This document shows, in pieces, positions 1 through 11,559 of a stretch of 64,000 nucleotides of DNA (positions are counted from its first letter, which is position 1; each line of letters begins with the position of its first letter). The position numbers and the translations under genes are program-made. Source of the stretch: Mercenaria mercenaria (lineage: Eukaryota > Mollusca > Bivalvia > Venerida > Veneridae); the NCBI RefSeq assembly GCF_021730395.1, contig NC_069364.1, positions 83,657,972 through 83,721,971 on the forward strand, read 5' to 3'. The notes beneath the pieces were generated by a model. The model was not told where the DNA came from. It was given only the letters and a program-made list of their open reading frames with translations, and did no database searches.

Positions 1-893
1 AATCAAAAAGACCACACATGGTTTTAGGTGTAAAATCAAAGTTGGTATTGAATAATAAAGTGTTCATTGCTTTAAGCGATTTACCTACTAACATTTGCGT
101 ATTTAAATCAAAACGCCCGTTTGAGTTAAAAGCTGTGCCAAGATAATCAAAGTTGTCAACGACTTCTAATTGATCTCCGTTATAATGTCCATTGTTCTTT
201 TCTTTTCAGTCTACCCCGCCGTCTAAATACCATCACTTTAGTTTTGTCAGTGTTCACCTTTAATCCCCATCGTTCATAATATAATGTGTAGAGCTCATAG
301 AAACTTTGCCGAAGGTCTTCTATAGAATCAGACATCAAAACCATGAAAAAGACGTTTACCACTATTCAAACTATGCTCAATTAGCCCGTGCAAACAAAAC
401 ATGGCGTCCGTTGTAGAGAAACCCTTTTAAAATCCGAATTTCGAATCAGTAATTATATTGTTGGCCTCACACCAGTCTGTAAGTCTAGTAATTAGTACTG
501 ATGTAAAAAACTTTGATATTACTGTAAGAAGTGTAATTCCTCTATAATTATCTACGTCATTTTCATCACCTTTTTTAAACAAAGGAATGATTATTCCATC
601 CATCCAAGCAGACGGAAAATAACCACTTGAAAATATAATGTTAAACAAGTCCACCAAATGTGCAGCAAGAATATCCCCAGCCTCAATGAAATATTCATTA
701 ATCATGTCATCACTTGAGCCTGCTTGGCGCGCTTTTGGTTTTTAATCGCGCGTTGAACTTCAGCAATTATTATAATAGTGTCTAATTCATCAAAAATAAA
801 GTCATCCGGCGACCTCTTTTTCACTAAAAAATCTTCACTTTCGTCATCAAACGTAATATTGATCTCGTCTGCCAGAGTTTTAAAATAATTAGA
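1..893 (-). mobile_element. Non-LTR retrotransposon (LINE) remnant, reverse transcriptase region
   Basis: Read on the minus strand this is a decayed piece of a LINE ORF2. From 893 down to 716 it encodes a pre-RT stretch (KKRSPDDFIFDELDT). From 715 to 427 come RT fingers (FPSAWMDGIIIPLFKKGD, then NYRGITLLTVISKF). From 362 to 180 lies the segment just after the catalytic site (MVLMSDS, KTKVMVFRRRGRL), and from 179 to 1 the thumb (NFDYLGTAFNSNGRFD). About 100 residues expected between fingers and KTK motif, including the YADD centre, are missing around 363-426, so the copy cannot encode a working enzyme. The 3' part runs off the window. The Jockey/I-type assignment is from remembered motif style only. 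It differs from the LINEs near 5, 24 and 48 kb. Confidence 0.8.
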
Positions 894-3800
894 CTGTTAC
901 TTGCAGCAGTGGCGTACTGACATAAGAAATAACAGCGTGTAATAGAGGTGCGAATTGTTTGTATCATGAAAAGATATGTGGCAGACAATTGTATGTTCGA
1001 CCCATCAGGTGTGATTTACATTGTAATTAAGCTCAATGGACCATACAGGTTATCGGTGTTCTAGCCATCTAGAGTCGAACAATACACAATATTTGAGAAA
1101 TAAGATCGGGACCGGACGACGAGTTCGAGCGAACGGGAGTATTCGAGCGATCCGGGTTCGAGCATAATGAGACTCGACTATAATATGTTTTATTGGTAAT
1201 TATTTGCAATACATTTTCACCCATTAATTAATAAATTTGTCAATCAAAAAGTGTTTTATTTAACCAATAGTTTTGCTGATAATTATTTGTTACACCTTTT
1301 ATCATACCTTAATATACAAGTTTACAAGTTTATTATATTTCATTCCATTAGGCTAAGAAGCCCATGAGGAAAAACATTGCATGGTAGTAATATGACGAAC
1401 AGTGATATTAACAAATAATATTGAAACTTAATGACAAATGTTCTAAATAGCCGGAGAAGGTTACATGTAATTTTGCTAAATATGCAATTCAAATAACAGA
1501 AGTGGTATCTAAATAGTGTGACAGGAAAGGCCGTACCGGCGACAGTAACCATCAGAACAAATCAACACCCTTTACAATATTTACAAATTTATTTACAAAA
1601 GATGATTATTAACAATGAATAGATATGAAAAGAAAAAAAAACTGATTATACGAAGAAAAAAAAAAGTTCAGTATCTCTAGATACAAAAGTTCTTATAGTT
1701 CCATTCTAATCTGACGTGACACAGTTCTTTAATTTAATTGTGAACTTTAAGTAGCACAAACAAAACATATCTCTAAATTCAGTCCCTTTAAACCGTGAAT
1801 ACGTTGATTCCGTGTTGGCTCTCTATGGTGGTAGGTGATTGCATCCCTGAGCTGACTTCAGAGGATAACAAAAATCAGCGTCTTTGCGGTTTACGGCACA
1901 ACCATGGGATGTAAGCTCTGCGCTGGGAATATCACATCCAGGCGAGTGAAGACAAGTGAACCCCGGGCATTGTACTTCCGGGTTATGACATCACCAGGAA
2001 AAATCGTCTGGCGGAAGAAGCTAAAATATATAACATATGGTAAGCACCATAGCAAAACAAATAAGTCAGGGCATATAACTGCTCCTTTGGGTACCACATA
2101 CCTCCGTAGGCTCCATAAATAATACGTGCTACTTATACAAAACATATGTGCTACTAAGTTCAAACGTCACATGATTAAAATACGTCACTTATTACTTCCA
2201 TTATTACAAAGATTACTTACTTAAAAGACTAAAGTTAAAGTATGAAAAAGATATGAAAAGTATATGATGAAACATTATAGATACGAACATGATAAACTGC
2301 AGCCATTATTTACAACTACAAATTAACAAAATTCAATGTAAATCAAACGTTATATGATAGTTGGCATCCATATAATATCTAATGCCATACACTACAACGG
2401 ACATTAATTAGATGTGCTATAGACTGGCACACAATTACAAATTACAATAATATATTACATACATGGTACTAGACTTGCCATATAGATTTAAACATAACAA
2501 TACAATGCAGTAATGGCGTTCCATAATTAACAAAATGTTTGACATAAGTTTTTGAAACAGTGCTTTACAATTATCACGATACAAATTTCAGTATAAATCT
2601 AACATCTTATATAAACGAAACGTTTAGACTCCTCTTTCTAAATAATTTACAAAAGTCTAAAAAATTTAATAAATTATCCTAACATACCGAAACTAGCTAA
2701 AATCATGTGCCGAAAAGTAAATGTTACAGAATTCTGTAGAATGAACAAAAATTTACCAAATAAAAATCGTAATGCAAAAATCATACAAAAATCTAACAAA
2801 TAAATTTCTTACCTCGATCGAGCATAAATTTCTAGCAAGAAAATAATTCAGACATAGATTCGTCTATAATGTCGGAAGGTGGTGTGCGCAAGGCATATCT
2901 AGTCCAGTCTATTTAAAGGGTAATGTCCCGCCAAATACTAAATTTCATGGGATTCACGGCCTATGCGTGAACTCTTACTATTTCTATTTTCATGGGATTC
3001 ACGATATAGCCGGGGAATCTAACTACTTTGGCGCGAATTTAAATTGACAATTTGAGGCCCATTGTAGTGGTTTTGGGGATAAAAACATAAATTACTGAAG
3101 TTTATAAAATATCACCTTATTACTGAACAGAATTTAATGAAATTTACATGGACATTTAAGTTATGAAATACAGAAAAACATTAGAGGTATTTTATGCGTG
3201 AAATCTGACATTTACCTCAATAACTCAAAAATTTACAAAAAGATGATGCAATACCTGCATTTACACTACAGATAAAATAAGGCCCATATGTCAATTTGTT
3301 ACACATAGACACATAATTATATGTAACCATACTACAAGAAACATTCTGCCATGTTCATAAACAATGTCATACCTAGAGAAATATATACATATACATATAC
3401 ATAATTAATCATACCTCAAAAACAAGATCACCGTAAACCTTTCACGAAAGCAAAAAGAAAGGTCCAGATGATAATAACTTTACTGTATAAAATATTCCAA
3501 TTAGTGTTAACATTTTCCCCAAAACGAATAAAGGTCAACATTTTGGAAATATTATATTGATTGAAACATTAACATTTTCAAAATTTGTTTATTTTGTGTT
3601 ATATTAAATATATTGGCTTAACTACACTGATAAACTACAAATCGAAGTAATGATAAAAGTAAATGATGATTATATAACAGCAGAATATAATAAAAAATAA
3701 TATGTACTATACTTTGATACTAGGATGGAGAGTTTTCTTTCCTTGTAAAAAAGCGAAGGGTGTTTTGTCCTCCCTGTAAAGTTCAGCGAAAGTTTTTTCG

Positions 3801-4674
3801 TCCTCCTGGTAAAAATTCGATGGGGGTTTTGTCCGCAGGGGATTTTGTCCTAAACTCCTGAAAATGTTATGTTACATTATCATGAAATCTATTATATTTC
3901 GCCAAACTCTATGCAAAAAATAGTAAAATTACGACATGCATTAAAATGATATAGAAATGTATATTTGTTTATCTTTTAAGTTTTTCTTTATAAAAGTTAG
4001 CTTCTAAAACCTCTCACCTGGTCCATTCAATATTTTGTAGAGAAGGGTCTATTTCATGGTGAAATGGTACTCTTTTCACGTAACTGCTATTTCCTAATAG
4101 TCCCCTAGTCAGCACAATTGCTGTCTTCAAAATGACAAAAATCAAAGAGAAATTAGAAGTTTGAGTAAAAGGGATTATTATCATATTGAGGGGGTTTTGA
4201 CAACCCCATCATTTCTTCCAAGGTGATTTTGACCAACTAATCATTTCTACCAAGGGGATTTTAACTATCCATTGAAGGGTTTATGACCACCTTGTTATTT
4301 CTGCTGATGAGGTTTTGACCACTATGTCATTTTTTGTTCAGACTTTTGACTGAGGGGATTTTGAGCGTTCCCCGTCACGGTATATTGTACGCTCATTTTC
4401 GGTATATTATCAGCACTGTTGAGTGTAGTAAGAAAACCTGTTCATTTTTACTGAAATTTAAGTTATTTAAGGTAATGTTTTATCTGGTGCGAGCGGCAGG
4501 TTTCACATGAAGACCATTATACTCCTTAAAAATCTATTAATAGGATATATAAAAGTGAAAAATGTCATAACGTTAAAAGGTGGTTTAGTGTTAAGCAATA
4601 CTAGATTGCACCAAAACTGCATTCCCGGTATTTTTGAGAAAATATGTAGAAAACATGCAAGATAAGCTAATGTA
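894..4674. other. AT-rich intergenic DNA, no gene seen
   Basis: No coding exon is recognisable. A 72-codon open frame at 1904-2122 has no family resemblance and is overlapped by an equally long frame on the other strand, so I do not call it. Near 1105-1165 there are several TTCGAGCG-like motifs. Near 2941 and 2990 the string TTTCATGGGATTCACG occurs twice, 49 bp apart. Two G/T-rich zones near 3730-3855 and 4185-4375 hold imperfect short repeats of GGGGATTTTG(T/A)CC type. Confidence 0.5.
3730..4375. repeat. Degenerate GGGGATTTTG-type short tandem repeats (two clusters)
   Basis: At 3760-3855 a motif like GGGTTTTGTCC recurs four times at roughly 30-bp spacing. At 4190-4375 GGGGTTTTGAC/GGGGATTTTGA recurs about every 45 bp, each followed by a CATTTCTNCCAA-like phrase. 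A related run (GGTTTCGTCC, GGTTTTTTGTC, GGTTCTGTCC) lies near 53830-53870. The pattern resembles subterminal repeats of a DNA transposon, but no paired terminal repeat was found. Confidence 0.4.
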
Positions 4675-5003
4675 CTGCGACATAAAAATGATTCATTATC
4701 TGGCGTTACACGGATGCAGATGGACCTGCATACAAAATAAAGCACATTCAAATTCTCCACATATGTTATCATCTGCCTGACTAACCACTACTGATTTACA
4801 ATTCTAATAATATTATAGATCTAGTATGTTTGTCTCTGTTAAAACACTCTGACGCTAGAATGACGTCATGTTAACGTGTGGTGACGTCAAAGTTTTTGCT
4901 GCGACCAAGAAAGAGCGCTTCTTTATTTTATCTACTGTTTTAGATTAAGGGCATACTATTATTAGAATTGAAAAAAAATATAGAAAAATCGTGTTTTAAC
5001 ACT
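4675..5003. repeat. Left flank of a duplicated segment next to a LINE
   Basis: This AT-rich stretch, including GTGTGGTGACGTCA and a downstream AAAGAGCGCTTCT, reappears in shortened form at about 6120-6330. There the same order of words (CTGCATACAAAA, GTGTGGTGACGTCA, AGAGCGCTTCT, TTTTAGATAAG) is kept but many bases are missing. In both places it is directly followed by LINE sequence in the same orientation, so LINE plus flank were duplicated together. Confidence 0.6.
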
Positions 5004-6110
5004 AGATGATTTCTTTTAGGCATTGTTCAACTCGTGTGATTGTGGCTGCCTTTGGTGCTTGGTCAACTGGTTTAAACGATAGATTGAGTTGGGAGTCATC
5101 TGCATAAAAGTTGTGGTTTAGACCGTGGTTTCTACAGATGGACCCGACTGGCTTTGTGTACATCGTGTAGAATTTTGGGCCTAGAACATATCCTTGAGGA
5201 ACACTGAATTTCATAAGAACTGGTTCAGAGAGTTTGCCATCGATGCATACTGTTTGGTAGCGGTCTGTTAGATATGATGCCACCCATTCAAGGGTTTTTT
5301 CGGCGAATCCAAAATTAAATTCGAGTCTGTGAAGAAAGGTGTTATGGTCAATGGTGTCGAATGCAGCCGACAGGTCCAACATCACAAGTACTGTGACGTC
5401 ACCTTTGTCAAGGGATTCGAGAATGTCGTTCTGAACTTTTAACAATGCGGTTTCAGTTGAATGAAATTTTCTGTATGCTGACTGGTTTATTTCATGTAAT
5501 TGACTGTTCGTCAGATGTTCCTTAATTCTTCTGTTTACCACTTTTTCAAGGATTTTTGAGAGGAATGGCAGATTGGAAACAGGCCTGTAATTCTTGAGTG
5601 TGTTTTGGTCAAGACTTGGCTTTTTTAACAATGGTCTTATTCGTGATTTTTAACTGATTCTGACACGATTGCACTTTCTAGAGAGATGTTAACAATTTTC
5701 GTCAATATTAGGAGAAGTTCGTTTATACAAGATTTCAAGAGCCATGTAGGAAGAGGGTCTAATTCACATGACTTATTAGCTGACTTTTGAACAGGCTTTT
5801 TCACCTCCTCCTCTGTTGCTGGACTGAAACTAGTCAAACGCGCGGTATCACAGAGTGATATGCGTCCGTCTTCTGGAGTAAATGATTCATTCTGATCCTG
5901 GGATGCAATATTAGTTCTGATTTTTTCTATTTTATCTATGAAGAAATCGCTGAACTCCTGTGCTAGTAGTTCTGGGTTCTTGCCTGATGGAAGTGCCGCT
6001 TCACTTGAGACCGTTCAATGAATGTTTCGTTATTTGAACAAGCTTTTTTGGTATCGTTCACTTGATTCTATTTTTTAGAAGTAAAATCAGTTCTTGCTTT
6101 TTTAACTGTT
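5004..6110 (-). mobile_element. CR1/L2-like LINE fragment, 3' truncated
   Basis: Minus-strand ORF2 remnant closely matching the copy at 23.9-26.07 kb. From about 6000 down to 5838 it encodes a pre-RT linker (ELAQEFSDFFIDKIEKIR), then at 5837-5637 PATEEEVKKPVQKSANKSCE. A frame break at about 5632-5640 leads into RT fingers ([19 protein letters not shown]), the palm ([13 protein letters not shown]) and the catalytic YADDS ([12 protein letters not shown]). Similarity to the other copy stops at 5004, a few residues after CLKEII, so the thumb, the rest of ORF2 and the 3' tail are absent. Loss of the 3' side is not the usual LINE 5' truncation and points to later deletion or recombination. Clade is assigned from family-typical RT wording. 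Confidence 0.85.
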
Positions 6111-6119
6111 TTACACGAT

Positions 6120-7040
6120 GCGATGATCTGCATACAAAATTAAAGGCACAGTCCAAAGTCTCCCATTTACATTCTGACTTACTTTTCAATTTTAATGTAG
6201 AAGTATGCGCTGAAACACCTGGACGCAGATGAGTCATTTAAGTGTGGTGACGTCAGTTTTTGACCAAAGAGCGCTTCTGTATTTCTAATTTTAGATAAGG
6301 AATTCGAATTGTAAAAATGATACGGGTTTTGAACCCTGATGTTTTTGGCAAATTCAACTGGGATGATAGATTGTCACCTTTGTGCTATCAACGTAACGAT
6401 AGATTTTGGATGTCACAAAGTTGTCGTTTAACCGGAGGGGTTTCGTGCAGTATAAATGACCGCGGCATTGGTCATGTGGTATATTTTTCCTTGACTATCC
6501 TGATAACACTGAATTTCATAACTGCAGAGATTATAATACTTTTGTCTCTGTGAATGACCACCGTTCAGGGTTATGAACCGTATCGAGCGTGGAGGGTTTC
6601 CACATGTTGATGCAGCCACAGTCCAACACCATGTAACTGTGAGTTCACCTTAGTAAGGAATTCTAAATGGAAATTTCAGATCGCAGTTATGATGAATTTC
6701 TGTATGCGACGTTTTTTAGTATTTGGCTGTTCCAGATTTCTTATTTTGTTTGACCATTTTTCTTTGTGGGGGAAAGGCATTGAAAACGGCCTGTAATTCT
6801 AGTTGTTTGTCAGTACTGACTTTAACATCATCTGATTTTAATGATTCAAACACGATTGCACTAGTTGAATGAACACTTTTACCATTATCAACAAATTTCA
6901 AACATTGAGGGTCAATCCCAACTCAGCTGACTTTTGACAGGCTGTTCACCTGCTCTTGTTTGTACTGGAAACAGTCAAACGGCGTATATCGAGTGAATGC
7001 GTGCTCTAAAATGTCTTCTGTCACAGCAGTAAGATTGATA
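6120..7040 (-). mobile_element. Shrunken second copy of the 4.7-5.9 kb flank + LINE segment
   Basis: Word-by-word comparison shows that this stretch repeats 4690-5880 in the same order and orientation, but is about a quarter shorter through many small deletions. Examples are AACACTGAATTTCATAA at both 5200 and 6510, GGCCTGTAATTCT at both 5583 and 6790, and ACACGATTGCACT at both 5664 and 6850. No reading frame survives. Either an old tandem duplication decayed by deletion, or it is a poorly corrected duplicate sequence in the assembly. Confidence 0.65.
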
Positions 7041-8195
7041 TTCGAGTATTAAAGTACGGGCTTGTCGTTTTGTTTTCAAGGATCTTATGGGTAAGTGCAA
7101 CAAATTTTTATATTTTTGGCTTAACTTTTTTGGTGTTCACTATTTATTTGTTGGATAATAATCATTGTTCTTTTTAATCAACATTCTTTGTTGATATTTC
7201 TTACTTAAGTGGTACGCGAGTCTGAATTACATTGTACTTCTGGGTTAGTTCAAATTTGGCGTTAATCCTGATGATACCCCAAATTCGTGTAATGTTGTTT
7301 TAACACACAGGCCATGATTGTCATTAAAATACTAATCCTTTGATAATTGACAGAGTTTCTTTGTCGGGTCGTAACAACCTTCTGGGTATGTTTTCCAATT
7401 TCAATAATTGGCCTCTATTATACTTTATAAAGCACATTATGTTGTGAAATTGTGTTCACTAAAAATATACACTATTTTACAGGTAAAAGCAGTCTATTCT
7501 ATTGTACATCCAATTGTTTTATTGAATAAAATCCACTATCGAATGAATAAATACAATTAAAAACAAAGAAATGTTATCTACATATATTCATAAAACACTA
7601 TGCAAAAAATTCCTGGTTCTAAAGTCACTGGTTTTCACAGAATAATCAAAATATCAAGAGCACAAATTTCTGCTGCCAACGCTTGGCGCAATAACAATAA
7701 CATATAAGATAATAAGATATCCACTTAGTATAGTTTTGCACTGTCCGATCTCCTTGATCTGTTACCGATCCTTTACATTTTAAGAATAAACGCAGTGTGT
7801 AAACAAGGTTTTTCGCTTTACACACCTCTCTTGGACAAGAAAGCCGTTTCACTTAAAATTTGAAAGCATCCACATATCGTTTTTTTGTTGATAAGTTATT
7901 GCTACAATACGTAGCTGTATTCAATTACTTTATTGTCATCTCTGAAACATAGTTTGAAAACCATACAATTACATTCGTGAAGTACTGCTCGTTTCTTTCA
8001 GTTCTGAGAGTATAGTTTCTTTTTGAAATCATATAAATTAAACACTAAAATCTAGTGTTAAGGGTGTAGTAATACCATGCGGAGTGTTTCACTTAAAAAC
8101 TACCCTGACATGGGATAAAACTGTCAACAAATAGATCCCCACACCCACCCGTGTACAACTGAGTCTAGCGAAATATCCACAGATGAGTGAGAGTC
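7041..8195. other. Intergenic DNA, no gene seen
   Basis: AT-rich sequence. Open frames here (for example 7646-7852 on -) are short, lack recognisable motifs and have no splice or promoter context, so none is called. Confidence 0.5.
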
Positions 8196-8451
8196 TAGAT
8201 ACTCGCACCGACACAATTATAGGTCATACGGTGACTTTCCAGCTTTTATGGTGGAGGAAGACCCCAGGTGCCCCTCCGTGCATTATTTCATCACGAGCGG
8301 GCACCTGGGTAGAACCACCGACCTTCCGTAAGCCAACTGGATGGCTTCCTCACATGAAGAATTCAACGCCCCGAGTGAGGCTCGAACCCACATCGATGAG
8401 GGGCAAGTGATTTGAAGTCAGCGACCTTAACCACTCGGCCACGGAGGCCCC
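8196..8451 (-). repeat. tRNA-derived SINE, copy 1
   Basis: On the minus strand the element opens with a tRNA-like head: A box TGGCCGAGTGG, then B box GGTTCGAGCCT (complement of 8378-8388), with Ser/Leu-like long-arm spacing. The body includes GAATTCTTCATGTGAGGAAG and CTTACGGAAGGTCGGTGG. The tail ends near an ATTGTGTCGGTGCGAG phrase. Other copies lie at 19820, 40620 and, degraded, 41378. The head supplies an internal Pol III promoter; movement would need a partner LINE. Confidence 0.85.
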
Positions 8452-8554
8452 GTCAGTACATTATATCATAGTGATAAAAAATTGTCTGGATAAATGATGC
8501 ATACATGTTCTTTTTTATAAACTATTTACCGAACATTTCCATTAGTCGTATGTA

Positions 8555-8874
8555 TAGTAGACGCAACTTGACCGCGATGGTTGACCTTAGGCTGATTATT
8601 CATATCGATTATTACATTATAGTAATCAATGGTGCTTAGGGTAGCCATGTATATTTATATTGAATAAGTGTGTATACATTGCAGTATCAAAGTATATATA
8701 CTTACATTTGATCAGTTAAAACTTTCAAATACACTAATTTATATTTACATAAATTTATATTTCCTTCTTTTCGTGCAGCTCGTCTTTTACGTACACTCCT
8801 TTTCAATAATAGGTTGTGCCTCATTATGTATTATAATGCAAAGGTCAACCATCGGGGTCAAGTTGCGTCCACTA
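8555..8874. mobile_element. TIR MITE with TA target site (Tc1/mariner-like)
   Basis: Terminal inverted repeats of about 34 bp: 8555-8588 begins TAGTAGACGCAACTTGACC, and 8841-8874 is its near-perfect reverse complement (one or two differences). TA dinucleotides flank both ends (8553-8554, 8875-8876). Length is 320 bp with no coding capacity. TA duplication suggests a Tc1/mariner-type mobiliser. Confidence 0.75.
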
Positions 8875-8996
8875 TATCTGCACTATATTTTCCCCCTTGA
8901 AATGGACTATTATTATAAGATTTCGCCTATGTTCATAACATATAAGATATCCAATGGCCATCGTCCACTAAAATATTTTATCTTTAGATATTTACT

Positions 8997-9100
8997 TCAA
9001 ATGTAGAAAACCCTTGTCAAATGTATATATCTTTACTAAATATATATGTTACTTAATTTATAATTAAATGCCATGCAGTAACTGTCGATTGTCAAAACAC
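8997..9100 (-). repeat. Interspersed repeat R125, copy 1
   Basis: The reverse complement carries GTTACTGCATGGCATT, an AT-rich middle, and TTTTCTACAT at the end. The same order is found at 50826-50955 and 57237-57365. No terminal structure could be defined; possibly the end of a larger element. Confidence 0.6.
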
Positions 9101-9375
9101 TTCCATCTTTAAATAGTGGTTGTACACATTTGATACTCTGTTAAGCTTTACATGTATACAGTTTGTACATTTTAAACCTAATGCATAGTACTGTTAATAC
9201 ACATAAATTTTTTAATTTTATGTTTACATAAACTACTAGTATATGTTGTAACTGTTCATGTTTTTATATTCGAAATTTAAATTTGGGTCTTTTATACCTT
9301 TAAATAAAGTACGGATGCCTGATTGAAAAAGATTTTTTTAATACAAAACATATTGTTAAATAATTAAATACATAA

Positions 9376-9845
9376 CGACGGTGTCTATCGAAAATCCCGA
9401 ATAACGAAAATGCCTATTTTTTTCTTTGCCGAATAATGTTCAGCATTTTCCCGCGCACATACTCTCCAAATCTGGGGTCAATTAGCCAATGAGAAAGAGG
9501 TGAAACATGAAGAAATAAAATGCCGGATAATGAGAAAAATAGAAAATGCCGATTGATTTCGCTGATTGGAAAAAATGCCGAATAGTGAATTTCAACATTT
9601 TCTTAAGTTACAAGTGTCTTTTTGATACTTTTCAGTACTCAAGCACGTAGCTCATCCAAATACCAATTAGCATTGCAAGTATGGATGCTCTGTGCTGTTT
9701 ACTTTTTTCAGAAATTGATCTGAAAAATTCATTATTCGGTATTTTATTTTTGATTTAGAAAAGGCGGGGAAAACACTAAAAATTATTTTTTGCCTCTCCT
9801 GAAAACCAACTTTTTATTTTTCGGGATTTTCGATCGACACCGTCG
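9376..9845. mobile_element. 470-bp MITE with TIRs and 4-bp ATAA target duplication
   Basis: The left terminus CGACGGTGTCTATCGAAAA and the right terminus (reverse complement CGACGGTGTCGATCGAAAA) form TIRs of about 30 bp, both continuing into ATCCCGAA. ATAA lies immediately outside each end (9372-9375, 9846-9849). The inside holds repeated GCCGAATA(A/G)TG-like words and no ORF. Confidence 0.8.
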
Positions 9846-9954
9846 ATAAATTTCCACATTTTATACATTGAAAAAAAACAGCGAAGTGCTACTATTTTTC
9901 TACGCAATATTTTGGCCTATCGCTTTTCACCGCAAATGACACGATCGCGGGAAA

Positions 9955-10606
9955 TAGATTGCAACATCTTTCCATGTTTCGAATTGCGCCTACTATCTGC
10001 TATTTTTTGAGATTGCAACCTTTTTACATATTTCACATTGCGTCTAGCCCTACTATCTGATATTGCTTGAGATCGCAACTTCTTTCCATGTTTCACATTG
10101 CGCCTACTATCTGATATTGCTTGAGATTGCAACTTCTTTCCATGTTTCAAATTGCGCCTACTATCTGATATTGCTTGAGATTGCAACTGCGCCTACTATC
10201 TGATATTTTTGAGATTGCAACATCTTTCCATGTTTCACATCGCGCCTTTATCTGATATTTTTGTTGAGATTCCATCTTCTTTCCATGTTTCACATTGCGC
10301 CTACTATCTGATATTGCTTGAGATTGCAACTGCGCCTACTATCTGATATTTTGGAGATTGCAACATCTTTCCATGTTTCGAATTGCGCCTACTATCTGAT
10401 ATTGCTTGAGATTGCAACTGCGCCTACTATCTGATATTTTTGAGATTGCAACATCTTTCCATGTTTCACATTGCGCCTTTATCTGATATTTTTGTTGAGA
10501 TTCCATCTTCTTTCCATGTTTCACATTGCGCCTTTTATCTGGTATCTTTTGAGATTGCAACTTCTTTCCATGTTTCAAATTTCGTCTACTATCTGATATG
10601 TTTCGT
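9955..10606. repeat. Minisatellite with two unit lengths (about 53 and 34 bp)
   Basis: About thirteen units, each starting GATTGCAAC or GATTCCATC and ending with CTATCTGATATT(GC)TTGA. Full units are about 53-55 bp and contain TTTCCATGTTTC. Three short units of about 34 bp (near 10180, 10322 and 10409) lack that middle part, joined at shared TTGC/TGCG letters. A short-long-long block near 10180-10320 is repeated near 10409-10550, a higher-order pattern. All frames stay largely open on both strands because the unit has few stops; I see no sign that it is translated. Confidence 0.9.
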
Positions 10607-10631
10607 TTGTAGAAATGATACACCAATTTTG

Positions 10632-10822
10632 GTTTTTAACTCTTTTCCTGCTGGACACGATTGATCCTGCTTTTGCGACCAGTGTAGATCATGATCCGCC
10701 TGCAAATGACCTGCTCTGTTTGCCATTCAGTCAGTATATGCACCCCTTTTAGAAGTTGATGGTGCTGTCCAAAATGAAAGATGGGCAAGTTCAGTATAGA
10801 AATCTAGCAGCGTAAGGGTTAA
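10632..10822 (+). repeat. GACACGATTGATCCTGC interspersed repeat
   Basis: Begins near CTGCTGGACACGATTGATCC, continues with TGCGACCAGTGTAGATCATG and CATTCAGTCAGTATATG, and ends near ATCTAGCAGCGTAAGGG. A partial copy lies at 12050-12165 and an opposite-strand copy at 36855-37022. The words GCGACCAG and CAGCCTGC/CCGCCTGC also occur in the foldback MITEs, so the families may be related. Confidence 0.6.
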
Positions 10823-11089
10823 ACAAACACTCACCTAACCAAAAATCGACAGTTTTCGGAAAGTTGGCGCTAAAAGTTTAACGGTATGGCTGTCTTTGTC
10901 AAATAATAATATTAGAATTTTTTTTTGTTTTATAATGCGTTTGATAAAATTAAGTAAGATTTTATTCCTATAATTTAATGAGTTTGAACACTACACCATT
11001 TTTAAAGTTCCATAAGGTTTTCAATTTTATGTTAAAAACAGATGAAACAGCTCTACAAATAGATGCTATGCAAAATTACATGATTAGAA
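10823..11089. other. AT-rich spacer
   Basis: Nothing recognisable between the two flanking repeats. Confidence 0.4.
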
Positions 11090-11335
11090 AATCGCTACTT
11101 TTAATACTGCACATAAACTTTTGCAGTTTAAGTCATAAAGGGAGGTAACCAAAAACAATATGTTACTCTCTCCTGTGTTAAAGAATATTCAAACCTTTGA
11201 CAAATATGACAGAAAATAATTATCAGAAGTAGGTTTTAACAAGAAATTATGATATTTTATGTTTACAACGAAAAAGGTGACAGCCATACTATACACAAAG
11301 GCATTATGAGCCCTTAAATGTCAATGACGACCTTT
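11090..11335 (+). repeat. AAGTCATAAAG(G/A)GAGGTAA repeat, copy 1
   Basis: Contains AAGTCATAAAGGGAGGTAA, then CAAACCTTTGACAAATATGA, then CAAGAAATTATGATATTTT, and ends near GGCATTATGAGCCCTTAAA. The same sequence of words appears at 33345-33580. Family unknown. Confidence 0.6.
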
Positions 11336-11559
11336 AATTTCTTAGAAGGTATTTTTTTCTCCGATCATCATTTTGTTAGTATGATCTGTCTAAAATCAGA
11401 AGATGACATAATAGTCAGCGTATTGTGATTTAAATACTTGTACTTTTTGCACTTTATACGAGATATTTCCTAAAAAGAACATTTAGTGCAAAAAATTAAA
11501 AAAATGCTGGTGTTAGTACAAATGAACACACTTATTTTTGATTGGTTTATTGGTGGAAG

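Noticed and set aside
1904-2122. 72-codon open frame with basic residues
   Set aside because: No motif, equal-length frame on the opposite strand, and no gene context.
9917-10626. Open frames with repeated QAISDSRRNVKHGKK peptides
   Set aside because: They are read through a minisatellite whose unit happens to lack stops; frames break between units and no promoter or splice signal supports translation.
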